Source: Limnomonas spitsbergensis (lineage: Eukaryota > Chlorophyta > Chlorophyceae > Chlamydomonadales). From it: DNA of 64,000 nucleotides. How positions within the stretch are numbered: position 1 is the stretch's first letter; each line of letters opens with the position of its first letter. The stretch is taken from positions 9,918,501 through 9,982,500 of the forward strand of contig JAYJMM010000041.1 in NCBI GenBank assembly GCA_037349105.1, read 5' to 3'. This document shows positions 38,101 to 50,546 of the stretch, in pieces. A program made the translations under genes and the position numbers. The notes below the pieces were generated by a model that saw only the letters and a program-made list of their open reading frames with translations, did no database searches and was not told the DNA's origin.

Positions 38101-41100
38101 CCTGATCACTTTGTTTCAGCACTGACTGCAATCCTCTTGCTGTGTGTCTTCCTTCTATACACGACCCCTTTTCCAACTCCCCCTCTCCCTGGCTACAAGC
38201 CTCCACTGCCACCTGATTACCTTGTTTCAGCACTGACTGCAATCCTCTTGCTGTGTGTCTTCCCTCGACACGCGACTCCTTTTCCAACTCCCCCTCTCCC
38301 TGGCTACAAGCCTCCAGTGCCACCTGATTACCTTGTTTCAGCACTGACTGCAATCCTCTTGCTGTGTGTCTTCCTTCTATACACGACCCCTTTTCCATCT
38401 CCCCCTCTCCCTGGCTACAAGCCTCCACTGCCACCTGATTACCTTGTTTCAGCACTGACTGCAATCCTCTTGCTGTGTGTCTTCCTTCTATACACGACCC
38501 CTTTTCCAACTCCCCCTCTCCCTGGCTACAAGCCTCCAGTGCCACCTGATTACCTTGTTTCAGCACTGACTGCAATCCTCTTGCTGTTTGTCTTCCCTCG
38601 ACAAGCGACCCCTTTTCCAACTCCCCCTCTCCCTTCCTGCTGAACATTAGACTTGCCTGGAATGCAGCACCATTCACCGGAAGACTCAAGCTGTGTATCT
38701 CCCTCAATAGTCTGATCCCAGTCTCTCCCCCGTATGTGTGCATTGCTTGCAGGCCTGCCAGCGCTGCTACATCACCTGTTGCACGACACTGGCTGCCAGT
38801 TCTGGTGGACGGGTGTGTATACTGTGCAGCTTCTGGACCAGCTGGCTGTGCTTGAGGCCGGGCAGCTCAGCACCCTTGTGGACTACTCGGTGGAGAGCAA
38901 CACCACAGCAGCCTCAGGGACAGCATGCGGATCTAGACCCGGGTCTGATTTCGGACCTCAGAAGTCAAGGCTGGGATTGGACTCTGCGTCAGGGGGCCGA
39001 CCCACCTGCTCTGCTGGCTGCTGTGCGACGCTTGCGGGTTCCTGTGCACGAGGTCCCTCCGCACCCTGCTGCGGCACCCGGCAGCAGCTGAGGCAGCAGC
39101 AGGCGCCGGCGATCCTGGGCATGTCGGCCCTGAGTGTTGTTGGATCTGGGACGGGACCTGGATCTGCACTGGTGGTGTACGGACGCGGGCTGGACACGCC
39201 TGGCCTTGAGCTCATCTGCAGGTGTGGGGGTAGCCATGTGGGTGTGGAGCGCGCAGGGTAGGGTGCGGGATCAAGTTATGTGTATGCATGGGATGCGCCA
39301 GCCACCCACCACATCAGCTCTAAATTCTGATGAAATCCACACATTCCGGTCTGCTAGATTCTGAGTTTCTCAGCACACCCTCCAAGTATCCATGAATCCC
39401 CTTTAACCTTTTTTTACCTCTAGCTTTCGACCCGGATATGTCAGATGTGTTCTCTGCCGTGGGTTCCAGAATTGCACTACCATTTTCCTTCATCCACATT
39501 TCTGATGAATCCATCAATTTGTATATGATTTATCCATTTGCAGAGCTACCTGACAGCCCCACAGTCATTTCCCTGCAGCATGTGGATGATAATTGCACCC
39601 CCCAACAAAGACCTTTGGCCCCGACCCTGACCTTGATTCTCATCCTCACACCCATGGCACGGGTTTCAACCCTAAACCCAAACCACTGCCCCCCACCCCT
39701 GACGCAGGTTCCAAGGCCAGCAGGTCCGCTGCACCATGACCGTGTCCCAGGCTGGCACCGAGGCGGCCATCACAGGCCTGCTCCTGATCCCGCCCAAAAC
39801 GCAAGGAGGCGCACGCAACAGCAGCTGTGGAGTGGCCATGCTGGAGTGCTGCGTCGGCGCATATGCCAGCCAGGTAGGGGGCTGTTGGCCTGTCTGCATG
39901 CAGCACCATGCACACCCATGTGAACCCATGTGTATCTCTGGAAAGGCAATACCCCTCTGTTCACCCATGTACAACCGGTCTCACTCATGAAGACCCCATG
40001 CAGACCTAAACTTATCCATGCAAACCTATCCATACAAACCTATCCATGCAAACCCATCCATGCAAACCCATCCATGCAAACCTATCCATGCAAACCCATC
40101 CACGCAAACCCATCCATACAAACCCATCCATGCAAACCCATCCATGCAAACCCATCCATGCAAACCCATCCATGCAAACCCATCCATGCAAACCCATCCA
40201 TACAAACCTATCCATGCAAACCCATCCATGCAAACCCATCCATGCAAACCCATCCATGGAAACCTATCCATGCAAACCCATCCATACAAACCCATCCATG
40301 CAAACCCATCCATGCAAACCTATCCATGCAAACCTATCCATGGAAACCTATCCATGCAAACCCATCCATGCAAACCCATCCATGCAAACCCATCCATGCA
40401 AACCCATCCATGCAAACCTATCCATGCAAACCCATCCATGCAAACCCATCCATGGAAACCTATCCATACAAACCTATCCATGCAAACCCATCCATGCAAA
40501 CCCATCCATGCAAACCTATCCATGCAAACCCATCCATGCAAACCCATCCATACAAACCTATCCATGCAAACCCATCCATGCAAACCCATCCATGCAAACC
40601 TATCCATGCAAACCCATCCATGCAAACCCATCCATGCAAACCCATCCATGGAAACCTATCCATGCAAACCCATCCATACAAACCTATCCATGCAAACCCA
40701 TCCATGCAAACCCATCCATGCAAACCTATCCATGCAAACCCATCCATGCAAACCCATCCATGGAAACCTATCCATACAAACCTATCCATGCAAACCCATC
40801 CATACAAACCCATCCATGCAAACCTATCCATGCAAACCCATCCATGCAAACCCATCCATGCAAACCTATCCATGCAAACCCATCCATGCAAACCCATCCA
40901 TACAAACCTATCCATGCAAACCCATCCATGCAAACCCATCCATGCAAACCTATCCATGCAAACCCATCCATGGAAACCTATCCATACAAACCTATCCATG
41001 CAAACCCATCCATGCAAACCCATCCATGCAAACCTATCCATGCAAACCCATCCATGCAAACCCATCCATACAAACCTATCCATGCAAACCCATCCATGCA

Positions 41101-44100
41101 AACCCATCCATGCAAACCCATCCATGGAAACCTATCCATGCAAACCCATCCATACAAACCTATCCATGCAAACCCATCCATGCAAACCCATCCATACAAA
41201 CCTATCCATGCAAACCCATCCATGCAAACCCATCCATGCAAACCCATCCATGGAAACCTATCCATGCAAACCCATCCATACAAACCTATCCATGCAAACC
41301 CATCCATGCAAACCCATCCATGCAAACCTATCCATGCAAACCCATCCATGCAAACCCATCCATGGAAACCTATCCATACAAACCTATCCATGCAAACCCA
41401 TCCATGCAAACCCATCCATGCAAACCTATCCATGCAAACCCATCCATGCAAACCCATCCATACAAACCTATCCATGCAAACCCATCCATGCAAACCCATC
41501 CATGCAAACCTATCCATGCAAACCCATCCATGCAAACCCATCCATTCAAACCCATCCATGGAAACCTATCCATGCAAACCCATCCATACAAACCTATCCA
41601 TGCAAACCCATCCATGCAAACCCATCCATGCAAACCTATCCATGCAAACCCATCCATGCAAACCCATCCATGGAAACCTATCCATACAAACCTATCCATG
41701 CAAACCCATCCATGCAAACCCATCCATGCAAACCTATCCATGCAAACCCATCCATACAAACCTATCCATGCAAACCTATCCATACAAACCTATCCATACA
41801 AACCTATCCATGCAAACCCATCCATGCAAACCCATCCATGGAAACCTATCCATGCAAACCCATCCATGGAAACCTATCCATGCAAACCCATCCATACAAA
41901 CCTATCCATGCAAACCCATCCATGCAAACCCATCCATACAAACCTATCCATGCAAACCCATCCATGCAAACCCATCCATGCAAACCCATCCATGCAAACC
42001 TATCCATGCAAACCCATCCATACAAACCTATCCATGCAAACCCATCCATGCAAACCTATCCATGCAAACCTATCCATGCAAACCCATTCATACAAACCTA
42101 TCCATGCAAACCCATCCATACAAACCTATCCATGCAAACCCATCCATGCAAACCTATCCATGCAAACCCATTCATACAAACCTATCCATGCAAACCTATC
42201 CATGCAAACCCATTCATACAAACCTATCCATACAAACCTATCCATGCAAACCCATTCATACAAACCTATCCATGCAAACCCATCCATGCAAACCCATCCA
42301 TGCAAACCTATCCATGCAAACCCATCCATGCAAACCTATCCATGCAAACCCATCCATACAAACCTATCCATGCAAACCCATCCATGCAAACCCATCCATA
42401 CAAACCTATCCATGCAAACCCATCCATGGAAACCTATCCATGCAAACCCATCCATGGAAACCTATCCATGCAAACCCATCCATGGAAACCTATCCATGCA
42501 AACCCATCCATACAAACCTATCCATGCAAACCCATCCATGCAAACCCATCCATGCAAACCCATCCATGGAAACCTATCCATGCAAACCCATCCATACAAA
42601 CCTATCCATGCAAACCCATCCATACAAACCTATCCATGCAAACCCATCCATGGAAACCTATCCATGCAAACCCATCCATGCAAACCTATCCATGCAAACC
42701 TATCCATGCAAACCCATCCATGCAAACCCATCCATACAAACCTATCCATGCAAACCCATCCATGGAAACCTATCCATGCAAACCCATCCATGCAAACCTA
42801 TCCATGCAAACCTATCCATGCAAATCCATCCATGCAAACCTATCCATGCAAACCTATCCATGCAAACCCATCCATGCAAACCCATCCATGCAAACCTATC
42901 CATGCAAACCTATCCATGCAAACCTATCCATGCAAACCTATCCATGCAAACCTATCCATGCAAACCCATCCATGGAAACCTATCCATGCAAACCCATCCA
43001 TGGAAACCTATCCATGCAAACCCATCCATGCAAACCCATCCATGCAAACCTATCCATGCAAACCCATCCATGCAAACCTATCCATGCAAACCTATCCATG
43101 CAAACCCATCCATGCAAACCCATCCATGCAAACCCATCCATGCAAACCTATCCATGCAAACCTATCCATGCAAACCCATCCATGCAAACCCATCCATGCA
43201 AACCTATCCATGCAAACCCATCCATGCAAACCTATCCATGCAAACCTATCCATGCAAACCTACAGTAGTTCATTCACACCCATGCAGGCGAGGCCTCTTC
43301 TCGTCCTGGACGACCCCGCCCTATCAGCCGAGGTGCAGCAGCTGGCAGCGTGCCTGGCTCACGGGCCTGTCGCCGGAGGTGCCTCTGTTGGTTCAGGAGC
43401 CCTTGGCTGCCCTGCTTTGCCCCATGGCGGGGGTGAGGGCGTGCAGGCTTCTTGCCAGATCAGCGTGGAGGAGGCCAACGCGCTCCTGGTGGACCTGGGT
43501 CTGGTGCTGCACCACTCGCAGGTGGGCGTGGCGGTGTGCCCGCTTGGGTGGGGTATTCACACTTGTGTACCGGTATTCATAATAGGTCAGGGTCTGCACA
43601 CCTGGGTTGCCAAGTAAAGGAAGGACATGAAGCACAAAAAACCCTGAACTCTAAACCCCAAACCCTAAACCCTAAACCCAAGACTGTCGCCAGGGACTTT
43701 CACCAGGCCAGAGGGCAGGGGAGGGGAGAGGAGGTGTGGAAGGCGGGATCAATGATCCGTGGTGGCCCTGCATGTGTGTCTTCTGTGCCCCCCCTGGAAT
43801 ATCTGGGACCCACGCTTGGACAAGGCCACGAAAATGGAGGCCAGCCTTGATGTGCACACTTTATGTGCACACTTGATCCATTTGTTTGCCGCTTTGGTTC
43901 CATGCGTATCCTATCTGTGCCCCGCCCCCTGTGCCCAGTGCTGCCCCTCTGCCCCTGCTGTTCTTCCTGGTTAGCCAGCTCTTTGCACCTAAGAGCTTTA
44001 TGTGAAATGACTGTGTTAATTGAACTGATCTCTGTTGACCTTTCTCCTCTGCCTGCTTGATCAACCATTTATTATTCCTTTTGCGTATCCAGGTTGCATC

Positions 44101-47100
44101 TGCACACGGCATGGCCCCTCGCGCCCTCCACCACAAGGCCCGGAGCCTGCTCACGTTTGCCTGCGACATGGGCTGGGCCTGCCTGGCCGCGCGCCTGCTC
44201 CCACTCCTCACCCGCTACGAGGCCGCCGCGGTGACGCAGATTCTGAGCGCTCCCTGTGTTGCTGAACAAGCATCCGAGAGCCCAGGAGGATGCGAACCCC
44301 ACAGCGTAAGCAGGCGCTGCAGCCCGCAGCAAGGGATGGAGTGGGCAAACCCAGACGGGTCAGCAGGGGCCGGCGGGCTGTCCCTGGTTCACCGAGCAGT
44401 GCGGTCCGGCAGTCTGCCGCTCGTGGCCTGTCTCTTGCAGCATGGTCGCAAGGCAGCTGCAGCCGCAGCCGGCCCCTTGTCGGCAGCACAGCTGCGGCCG
44501 CTGCTGTGTGGCCCGGAGGACAGCAGCGGCGGTGCTGGCTACCGTGCTCCTGCTGAAACACCGGCCATGGCGGCTGCTGCTGCCGCCGCTGCTGCGTCCC
44601 TCTCTTCTTGGTGGCGGTGGTGTCGTGCGGATGCTGGGGGACCGGGGGGGCTCACCCCGCTGCATCTGGCTGCGTTGGTGGGGGATGCGCGGGTGGCGGT
44701 CATGCTGCTGGGTTTTTGTCCACCCTCGGCATTCACTAGGTAAGCAAATGTATTGGCCTCAGGGGGGAAAGGGGGGAAGCAACGATGTCTGTGGTTTGTG
44801 GATTTAGGCCCGGTCGTTGGAGGGACTGGGCTTGCGCAAGGCAGCCTCTGGACCTGCCCTTTTGAAGCACGTCTGAAACTATGAATAATATTGGAGCTTG
44901 TATGATATTGGAGCTTGGCAGCTGGCATGATGTGGAGGGCTTTTGCTGTATGAGATTCTGGCACTGGGGGAACACGTACACCCTGGGTCGCACATGTCTT
45001 GTAGCAAGCGTACTGTGTCTCCTACTTACTCTATCAGCCACACATTGGTCTCCTGCATATCCGCATGTCGAGTGCCGAGAATCCTACATCTATATTGATG
45101 TGTCAGAGGGAAGGGTGGATTGTCATAATGGCCTGGATATTTGACCCCTTGAATCCTGTTTGATCTCTTTCGTCGGTTTCTCCCGCTCCCTCGATCACAG
45201 TCACAGGGCAGATAACGTTTGTTTGTGTGACAGCCTTGCCCCCAAATTTACCTCATCTGCCCCCCCCTCTCGGTGCCCTCAGGCTGGTCACAGAAGATGG
45301 TGTGACCCCGTTTCACCTTGCGTTCCAAATGGGCCACTTTGATGTCCCGGCTCTCATGAGGGCCCTTCACTGCAGTCAGGTAGGTGGAGGCCCCTGGGCA
45401 TAGGTCAATGGCCATCGGCTGTGTTTCTGATATCACCACATGTCATGCCTGTCTACCTTCACTACAGCGGCCATCGAAGGCCAGGCGCAGAATATATGGA
45501 AAGCTGCAGCACTATTCGATGAAACAATGCTGTCATGATGTGCCAGCTATACCCCGCAGTTTTTCGTTTTGTGGTCCGGCTACAGTTCAGCTGCAGTGAA
45601 GAGCTAGAATTCTTATGTGACACCATGGGCCCAATCAGCATGACCAGCCATGCTGAGTGGGCCTATGTCTGATTGTCTGAAGGCCGGTCAAGGCTTGGCC
45701 CCAATCAGGCCTATGTCGGCAGGTAGTCGGCCCGCCAACGGTGGACTTATAGCTGAAAAGGAACACTGGTTCTCTGATGCACGTTATCAATTCCTCCCAA
45801 GTCCCCTATTCCACTCACGCATGGCATGGATTCCCTGTGTGATGGGCCGACGTGGCTGGGTTGACACCCTGACCGGCCACTGCTGAGCAAGTGAGCAGAA
45901 CCTTTCCGGCTGATGAATTTTTCTCTCATGCCGCACTTAATTTCTCATAAATTATTTCAAATTTATATTTAAAAACTGTTTATGTTGGCTGATGCAGGTG
46001 GGTAAGGCGGGTGACCCTAACTCTGCGGCGAGGTCCAGGCACAAGAAGCGGAGGCTCCTGCCGGCAACTGGTGTCGGTCAGCTCCTGAACAACGGCAGCA
46101 GCAACACTCCCAATGGGGGTGCCAAGCGGCGCGGGAAGCTTATTCTAGCAAAGGCGGGACTATCGGGCGAGACTAGCTGCGTGGAGGATATCATGGACGC
46201 TGCGCTGGGACCCAACACTGTTCCTGATGCTGTGGCGGCCCCAGCGGCCCCTGGATCTGGACCCGGGCATGCATCGCCTGATCCGGATCTAGATCCATGC
46301 GAGCACTGTCACTCGACGGTGTCCCCCCTGCTGTTGGACGTGACTGCCTCCTGCTCCGACTGTGGGCAGGTAGGAACCCTTGATCCTTGACCCAACTGTC
46401 ATTCAAACCCTCAACCGCACCTGCACAACGACTGTGAGCGGATCAACCGCAAGCCATCGGTTCCCAGCCTCCAGGGTGGACAGCCTGGAATGCCGCGCTC
46501 GCTTTTCAGTTTAGACCGTAAAAGTGTGAATCGACTGTACCAACATTCGACCGACATTCGACCGCGCTCAGCAAATGGCCCTGTCATCGATCACCCTTGT
46601 CCCGAGACTGTAATAGCTCTAAAAGGATACATGCAATTGTGTGTGGCTCGACTTGAGCCCCAAGCTGCGTCGCTCCGTTCATTAAATCGTTCGCACTCAA
46701 CAAGTAACGCTCACCTCCCCTAATTTGTGATTCAGAACCTCATATCGCCGTCCTCCGCCATGCCATCTCCCCCTACAGGCCCGTCCTTGCATTGCCTACT
46801 CGGACGATGAGGTCGCCTCGGACGACACTGAGCTATGGCTTCCGCCGGATCTAACCACCTCCACCTTCGACCCGGAGGACGAGGATGTGAACAGCAACTG
46901 CAGCCCTCACCTGCCCCCTACCACCACCGCCTGGGGCAGGGAGCGGGGACAGCGGGCGAGCTGGGGGCAGGCCGCACCGACGGCAGGGGTTGGCCGGCAG
47001 CGGCCCTCAAGCAAGGAGTTACCTCCTGTTCTCCAGAGGCAGCGCCAGTCCAATCAGACTGCGGCGGCGGCGGCAAAAGGCTCTGCCTCATCTGTGCAGA

Positions 47101-47282
47101 TGGTGATGCTGCGGCAGGAGCCGGGTGGCGGAGCGTCAGGGACTCGGAGCTGCGGCGTCCAGGGAGCGGGAGGGCGGGGAGGCGGGTCGCAGTCATGTGC
47201 GCACTCTCACGGCAATGTGTACAGCGTCACAGCCATGTGCCAGAGCTGCCACTCAAACAGGCTGTTGGAGGTGCTGGCTTGA
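32150..47282 (+). CDS. SBP-domain transcription factor with ankyrin repeats (CRR1/SPL-like)
   Basis: Nuclear DNA-binding protein; SBP domains recognise GTAC cores. Fourteen phase-consistent exons: 32150-32399, 33238-34460, 34881-34967, 35222-35359, 36157-36408, 36907-37272, 37775-37895, 38753-39221, 39708-39873, 43288-43521, 44093-44739, 45283-45379, 45998-46369, 46779-47282, about 1641 residues. The SBP domain at about 490-566 has both zinc sites: CQVPGCGKN, DYHQRYRICEMH, then RFCQQCGRFHELSAFEGARK and a basic HNARRRLR tail. Ahead of it are DWSWDPFSVAA, a Gln/Met-rich run (about 265-326) and an acidic DDDDEAALF patch. Behind it are blocks typical of long SBP proteins: LRLSMKLFNRTPADLPPDL, EGYIRPGCVYLTMQLL, FACDMGWACLAARLL, and ankyrin-like repeats (GLTPLHLAALVGDARVAVMLL minus its last residue, DGVTPFHLAFQMGHFDV). 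The C-terminus has CEHC and CSDC pairs and scattered Cys, reminiscent of the Cys-rich end of the Chlamydomonas copper regulator CRR1; orthology is not proven. Intron 1 uses a GC donor. The first exon is the least certain part. Confidence 0.94.
33784..33965 (+). repeat. CAG/CAA microsatellite coding a (QQQQM/L)n tract
   Basis: 15-nt units of the form CAGCAGATGCAACAA inside exon 2 of the SBP gene, encoding QQQQM or QQQQL repeats at about residues 265-326. CAG and CAA codons are mixed and the frame is kept. Gln-rich tracts are common in transactivation regions, but its role here is inferred. Antisense frames over it are artefacts. Confidence 0.9.
38070..38637. repeat. 111-bp tandem repeat in an SBP intron
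   Basis: About five copies of a 111-bp unit beginning GGCTACAAGCCTCCA in the intron between SBP exons 37775-37895 and 38753-39221. The unit length is a multiple of three, so both strands stay open for over 230 codons without being genes. Confidence 0.92.
40012..43262. repeat. 3.25-kb 14-bp minisatellite in an SBP intron
   Basis: About 230 copies of a 14-bp unit, ATCCATGCAAACC plus C or T, filling most of the intron between SBP exons 39708-39873 and 43288-43521. Variants are ATACAAACC, ATGGAAACC and rare single changes. The unit has no stop on the plus strand in any frame, so three overlapping frames of over 1100 codons are open. They spell one 14-residue period (PCKPIHANPSMQTH) and are not genes. 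Exon phases match across the array, so it must be spliced out. Confidence 0.97.
43651..43680 (+). repeat. Short interstitial telomere-like CCCTAAA run
   Basis: Three to four imperfect CCCTAAA units in an SBP intron just after exon 43288-43521. CCCTAAA is the plant-type telomere repeat. The run is too short to be a telomere and may be a repair scar or chance. Confidence 0.5.
45585..45775 (+). repeat. Dispersed repeat copy inside an SBP intron
   Basis: Located between SBP exons 45283-45379 and 45998-46369. It shares the run GGCCGGTCAAGGCTTGGCCC with the inverted copy at 63115-63262, plus CCAGCCATGCTG, and ends ACTTATAGCTGAAAAGGAAC as in the copies near 14620 and 61300. Same family as those copies. 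Confidence 0.55.
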
Positions 47283-47306
47283 CTGGGTGTTTTCTGTATT
47301 CAAGAT

Positions 47307-47396
47307 TTCCACCTGTCCTAGGGTTTCCACCTGTCCTAGGGTTTCCACCTGTCCAAGGGTTTCCACCTGTCCAAGGGTTTCCACCTGTCCAAGAGC
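47307..47396. repeat. 18-bp tandem repeat, 5 copies
   Basis: Five copies of TTTCCACCTGTCC(A/T)AGGG, 25 bp after the SBP stop codon, so probably in its 3' UTR. The first two units carry T and the last three A at one site, showing stepwise duplication. Confidence 0.93.
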
Positions 47397-50259
47397 AGGC
47401 GACCCAGCACTGAGCGAGAACCTTGCAAGTAGAGAGGAGAAGAAGCACCACATGGCTATATCCATATTCAGGTGGTGGCTTGGCTTATTGGCTAAATGAC
47501 TTTTCAAGCTGCCCCTGGAGGGTCGTGATGATGTAGCCTTGATTTGATTAGTCCCTTGGAGGACGGCAGTGATTCTTCTAAGAACCGGGCGTTAAGGACC
47601 AGGGGAGCCTGAAATGCACCTCGGCTTTGACACCCGGATGTCCATCGAATTTGTTTCGCCTCTGTGGTTAAATACTTATATTCAATCAGTTATGATTTAT
47701 CTTCTTTATGTGGAACAATGGTGCCTATTGCCAGACGCTGCTGCCGCATCTTTCGCTGGTTGGTGTCCTGTGGGATACAGGGATTCCTTTCAGCAAGCTA
47801 TGGGAGGGGGGGGGGGCTGACATGTCGGGCTTAACCATGCCCAAAAACGTTTTTGCGCTATGAGCCTACGACATGTTTGAGTTATGATTAATAAACCTTA
47901 GGAACTTGCTTCTGGGTGTGAACCTGCTTCTGGGTGGGTACGTAAGAAGTTCGTGATATGTGCAGCTAGTGTCAAAAGATAAACACTGGCATAGCTGTCG
48001 GTGCAACCTCCACAATGTTTGGCTGCTTGTTTTGATGTGCGTTCTGCTAGATCACAATTTTACGAACGAGTGCATGTTGACAATATTGTGAATCACTGTT
48101 CATGCTGCTGCTGCGAGGACTGTGGTCTCAGCTGCGCGCTTGGTGTTGCAAGGGCTGCGGGCTACGCTTTGGGGCTAGTTAGTCAAGTCAATTTATCATG
48201 TTACTAAGGAGGAAGGACCGATGTGGACCATATGGCTTGCTGCAGCAGGCCACCCGGGCTCCGGGCCATATGCCAGGGCGGCAGGGTGTAGCTGAACGCC
48301 TGAACAACCTCCAATAAACTGCGGATACTGCCCCCTCCGCCTCTGAAATGTCAGGCCATCAGGGACATGGCTGTTTCACAAGGGCATGGCTGCTTACCTG
48401 TCGTACCTCTTTTAATGTTAGTGTTGCGCAGCAGATCGAAAGATGAGGAAAATCGAGTCACATGACACATGACACTGCAGACCCACCTCTGCCCGGAAAA
48501 AGCCCTGGAGGGTCATGGGGATTCGCGAATCTAAACCGACGGGCACAACTCATCGCTCATATGTAAGGCCCATGTGGCTTTGGCTCTCCTATTTTATGAG
48601 CGCTCAATGTGATTCCAGACTTCATCACAGTCCAAATTATGCACTGGCAAACACCGTATGGCATGTGCAAGCTCTTGCAGAATGGGTATCAGGGTCTGGA
48701 CTGGCATAGTGTCATTATGCAAAAGAGGCCAGCTGAATCAGTGACCCTTGTTCCCAAAGCTTAGGCTGTGTTAGACAGGGAGTTCTAGGTTTCCCCTCAT
48801 GGATGAGGGTTTAAACCTTAGCCGTTACTGCCTAACACTAAGGGATGGCAAGTCCTCTCACGGCTGTACCCTTATCATAACAAGGGTTTTCACCCATGTT
48901 AAACTTGAAGGGACAGCCAACCTTAACTCCCATACCACAAAAAGAGGACTTAACCCACAAAAACACTAGCACGACAGACAGGATACTGAGATTAGCGTTT
49001 AGGCTCCCGACTAGGGGGGAGCCCTGGCTGATCTCATACTCCTTGCTAGTCCTCGTTGCCTCCTCCAAATTGGAATTTCGAGGAGATTGTTTTATACTGA
49101 CAAGAGGAATAAACCCCATTACCCAAAAGGGTCTAGTGCCAGATTTCATTACAAGTAATGCTCAGCTTGGTGGCCAGCTCGGTGCGGTGAATCAAGTCAT
49201 TTTGCGCCTCACGACCATCAAGCTGCTTCCCACGCTGCAGCAAAACCCCAATGTCATGGCTGTGCTTGCCTTGTAGAGATTGGGGCATGCAGCAGGTAGA
49301 GGTTTCAAAATTGATTATATCCGCGATAGCTTGTAAGAGAAAAATTTGCCCAAACATTTGAGACAACGTCTCTTTTGTTGAGTGGCCAGTTCTCAATTCA
49401 GCAGTGGTTGCGTCTTAATTTTCTTTAGCCGAGGTAGGACAACCTTTTTATGATCTTGATGATTGACAGGTGCTCTGTGATCCTCTAGGGTAGGGTTTTA
49501 CAACAGCCTGAGGTTATTGTACCACTGCCCCTTGCGTCACACAACAACTGCTATTCCAAAAAAGGGTTTTGCAAGGCTCACCCTGAATGCTTGGCATCAA
49601 GAGATCATAAGAGCAAAGTCCCACCACCACTGCTAAAATTACAAAAAATTTAGGCAGGGCACACAGTACCCTTGCCTCTTTTCGTTAGATGTCCCTCATA
49701 GACAGTACGGTGATAACCCCCTGCCTCAGGGTCGACTTCCTCTGTGCTTGGCATGCATCAGTTTTGCGTTTATGCATACAGGTTGTAAGTCTCCATATCT
49801 TGAGTTTGTTTCCTTATTCTTCCGGTCCCCTCAAATACTTTAATTACTTCTGTACTCAGTAGTAATAGGTGCTTACGGCATCGCACATTTTGAAAATTCG
49901 AATCTTGGCCACTGGAACCCTCCAAAGCCCTGTTTAGAAGTGTGCTAGCTGTGTGAAGCATGCACACATGCATGCCCTGTTGTGGGCAAGTGTATGGGAA
50001 TGTGCCTTAGAGCTTTTCTTTTGCTATGACTGGACAAGGTTTGAGACCGGCCACCCAACCCTAAATCCCTGAGAAGCGAACACAAGAACAGCCCGGGTGC
50101 GGATGTGGCCCTCGTCGTCACCCACAGCCACTAGAGCTCGATGCTTCAAAAGTGAATGGCTCTGGTCCACACACCAGCGACCACAAACAGCAAAAGAACT
50201 GCCGGTACAGCGCAAGGGCGCAGGGCGTAAGGGCGCCCTACCGGCAGTTGACCTCATCA

Positions 50260-50312
50260 GAGATCGCCACGTGGAATCTGACGGGGAATTGATGCTTCCT
50301 ACACGTGCAGCA
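50260..50312 (+). promoter_or_regulatory. Conserved double CACGTG element upstream of paralogue 1
   Basis: Two CACGTG palindromes at 50268-50273 and 50302-50307, in a segment also found upstream of the second paralogue (AGATCGCCACGTG here, AGATTGCCACGTG there; then CCTACACGTGC in both, followed by GGCATCTT or AGCATCTT). It lies about 240-285 bp before the start codon. CACGTG is the G-box/E-box core bound by bHLH and bZIP factors. Conservation suggests a promoter element, but it could simply be retained duplicated sequence. Confidence 0.55.
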
Positions 50313-50546
50313 TCTTCTTCGTGGCGGCAAGCAGGTTCTGTGGCGTAGACAGCATCATCGACGATCTCTAGCGAATCGTGCAATTTGCTTCAAAGATACA
50401 TATCAACCTGTCCTGAGGTACCTGCCAATTCTCTTTCATCTATATCCTGAGTGGCAGTAGTGACACAGGTATATCAGATCATCAGACCGGTTCAGACTAC
50501 AGTTCACGAATCGGTGGCCACAGAGGCACAGACGAGCTGCTCCATC

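Larger units (their letters stand above)
47283..50546. other. Region with no recognised gene, including an AT-rich island
   Basis: Contains the SBP 3' region (a plus-strand TGTAA occurs at 48562-48566), an AT-richer stretch at about 48760-49720 whose composition differs from its neighbours, and the promoter region of the first secreted-protein paralogue. Reading both strands I found no motif or splice-linked exons that identify a gene. Open frames at 48838-49276 on either strand match nothing I know. Confidence 0.5.

Noticed and set aside
37945..38743. Open frames of over 230 codons on both strands
   Set aside because: Produced by a 111-bp tandem repeat in an SBP intron. Neither has splice-linked or conserved neighbours.
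39930..43617. Three overlapping plus-strand frames of 1112, 1178 and 1199 codons
   Set aside because: They are the three readings of one 14-bp repeat. The array lies inside an intron whose flanking SBP exons match in phase.
48838..49149. A 103-codon minus-strand frame in the AT-rich island
   Set aside because: No recognisable motif, and AT-rich sequence with overlapping frames on both strands is not enough to support a gene.
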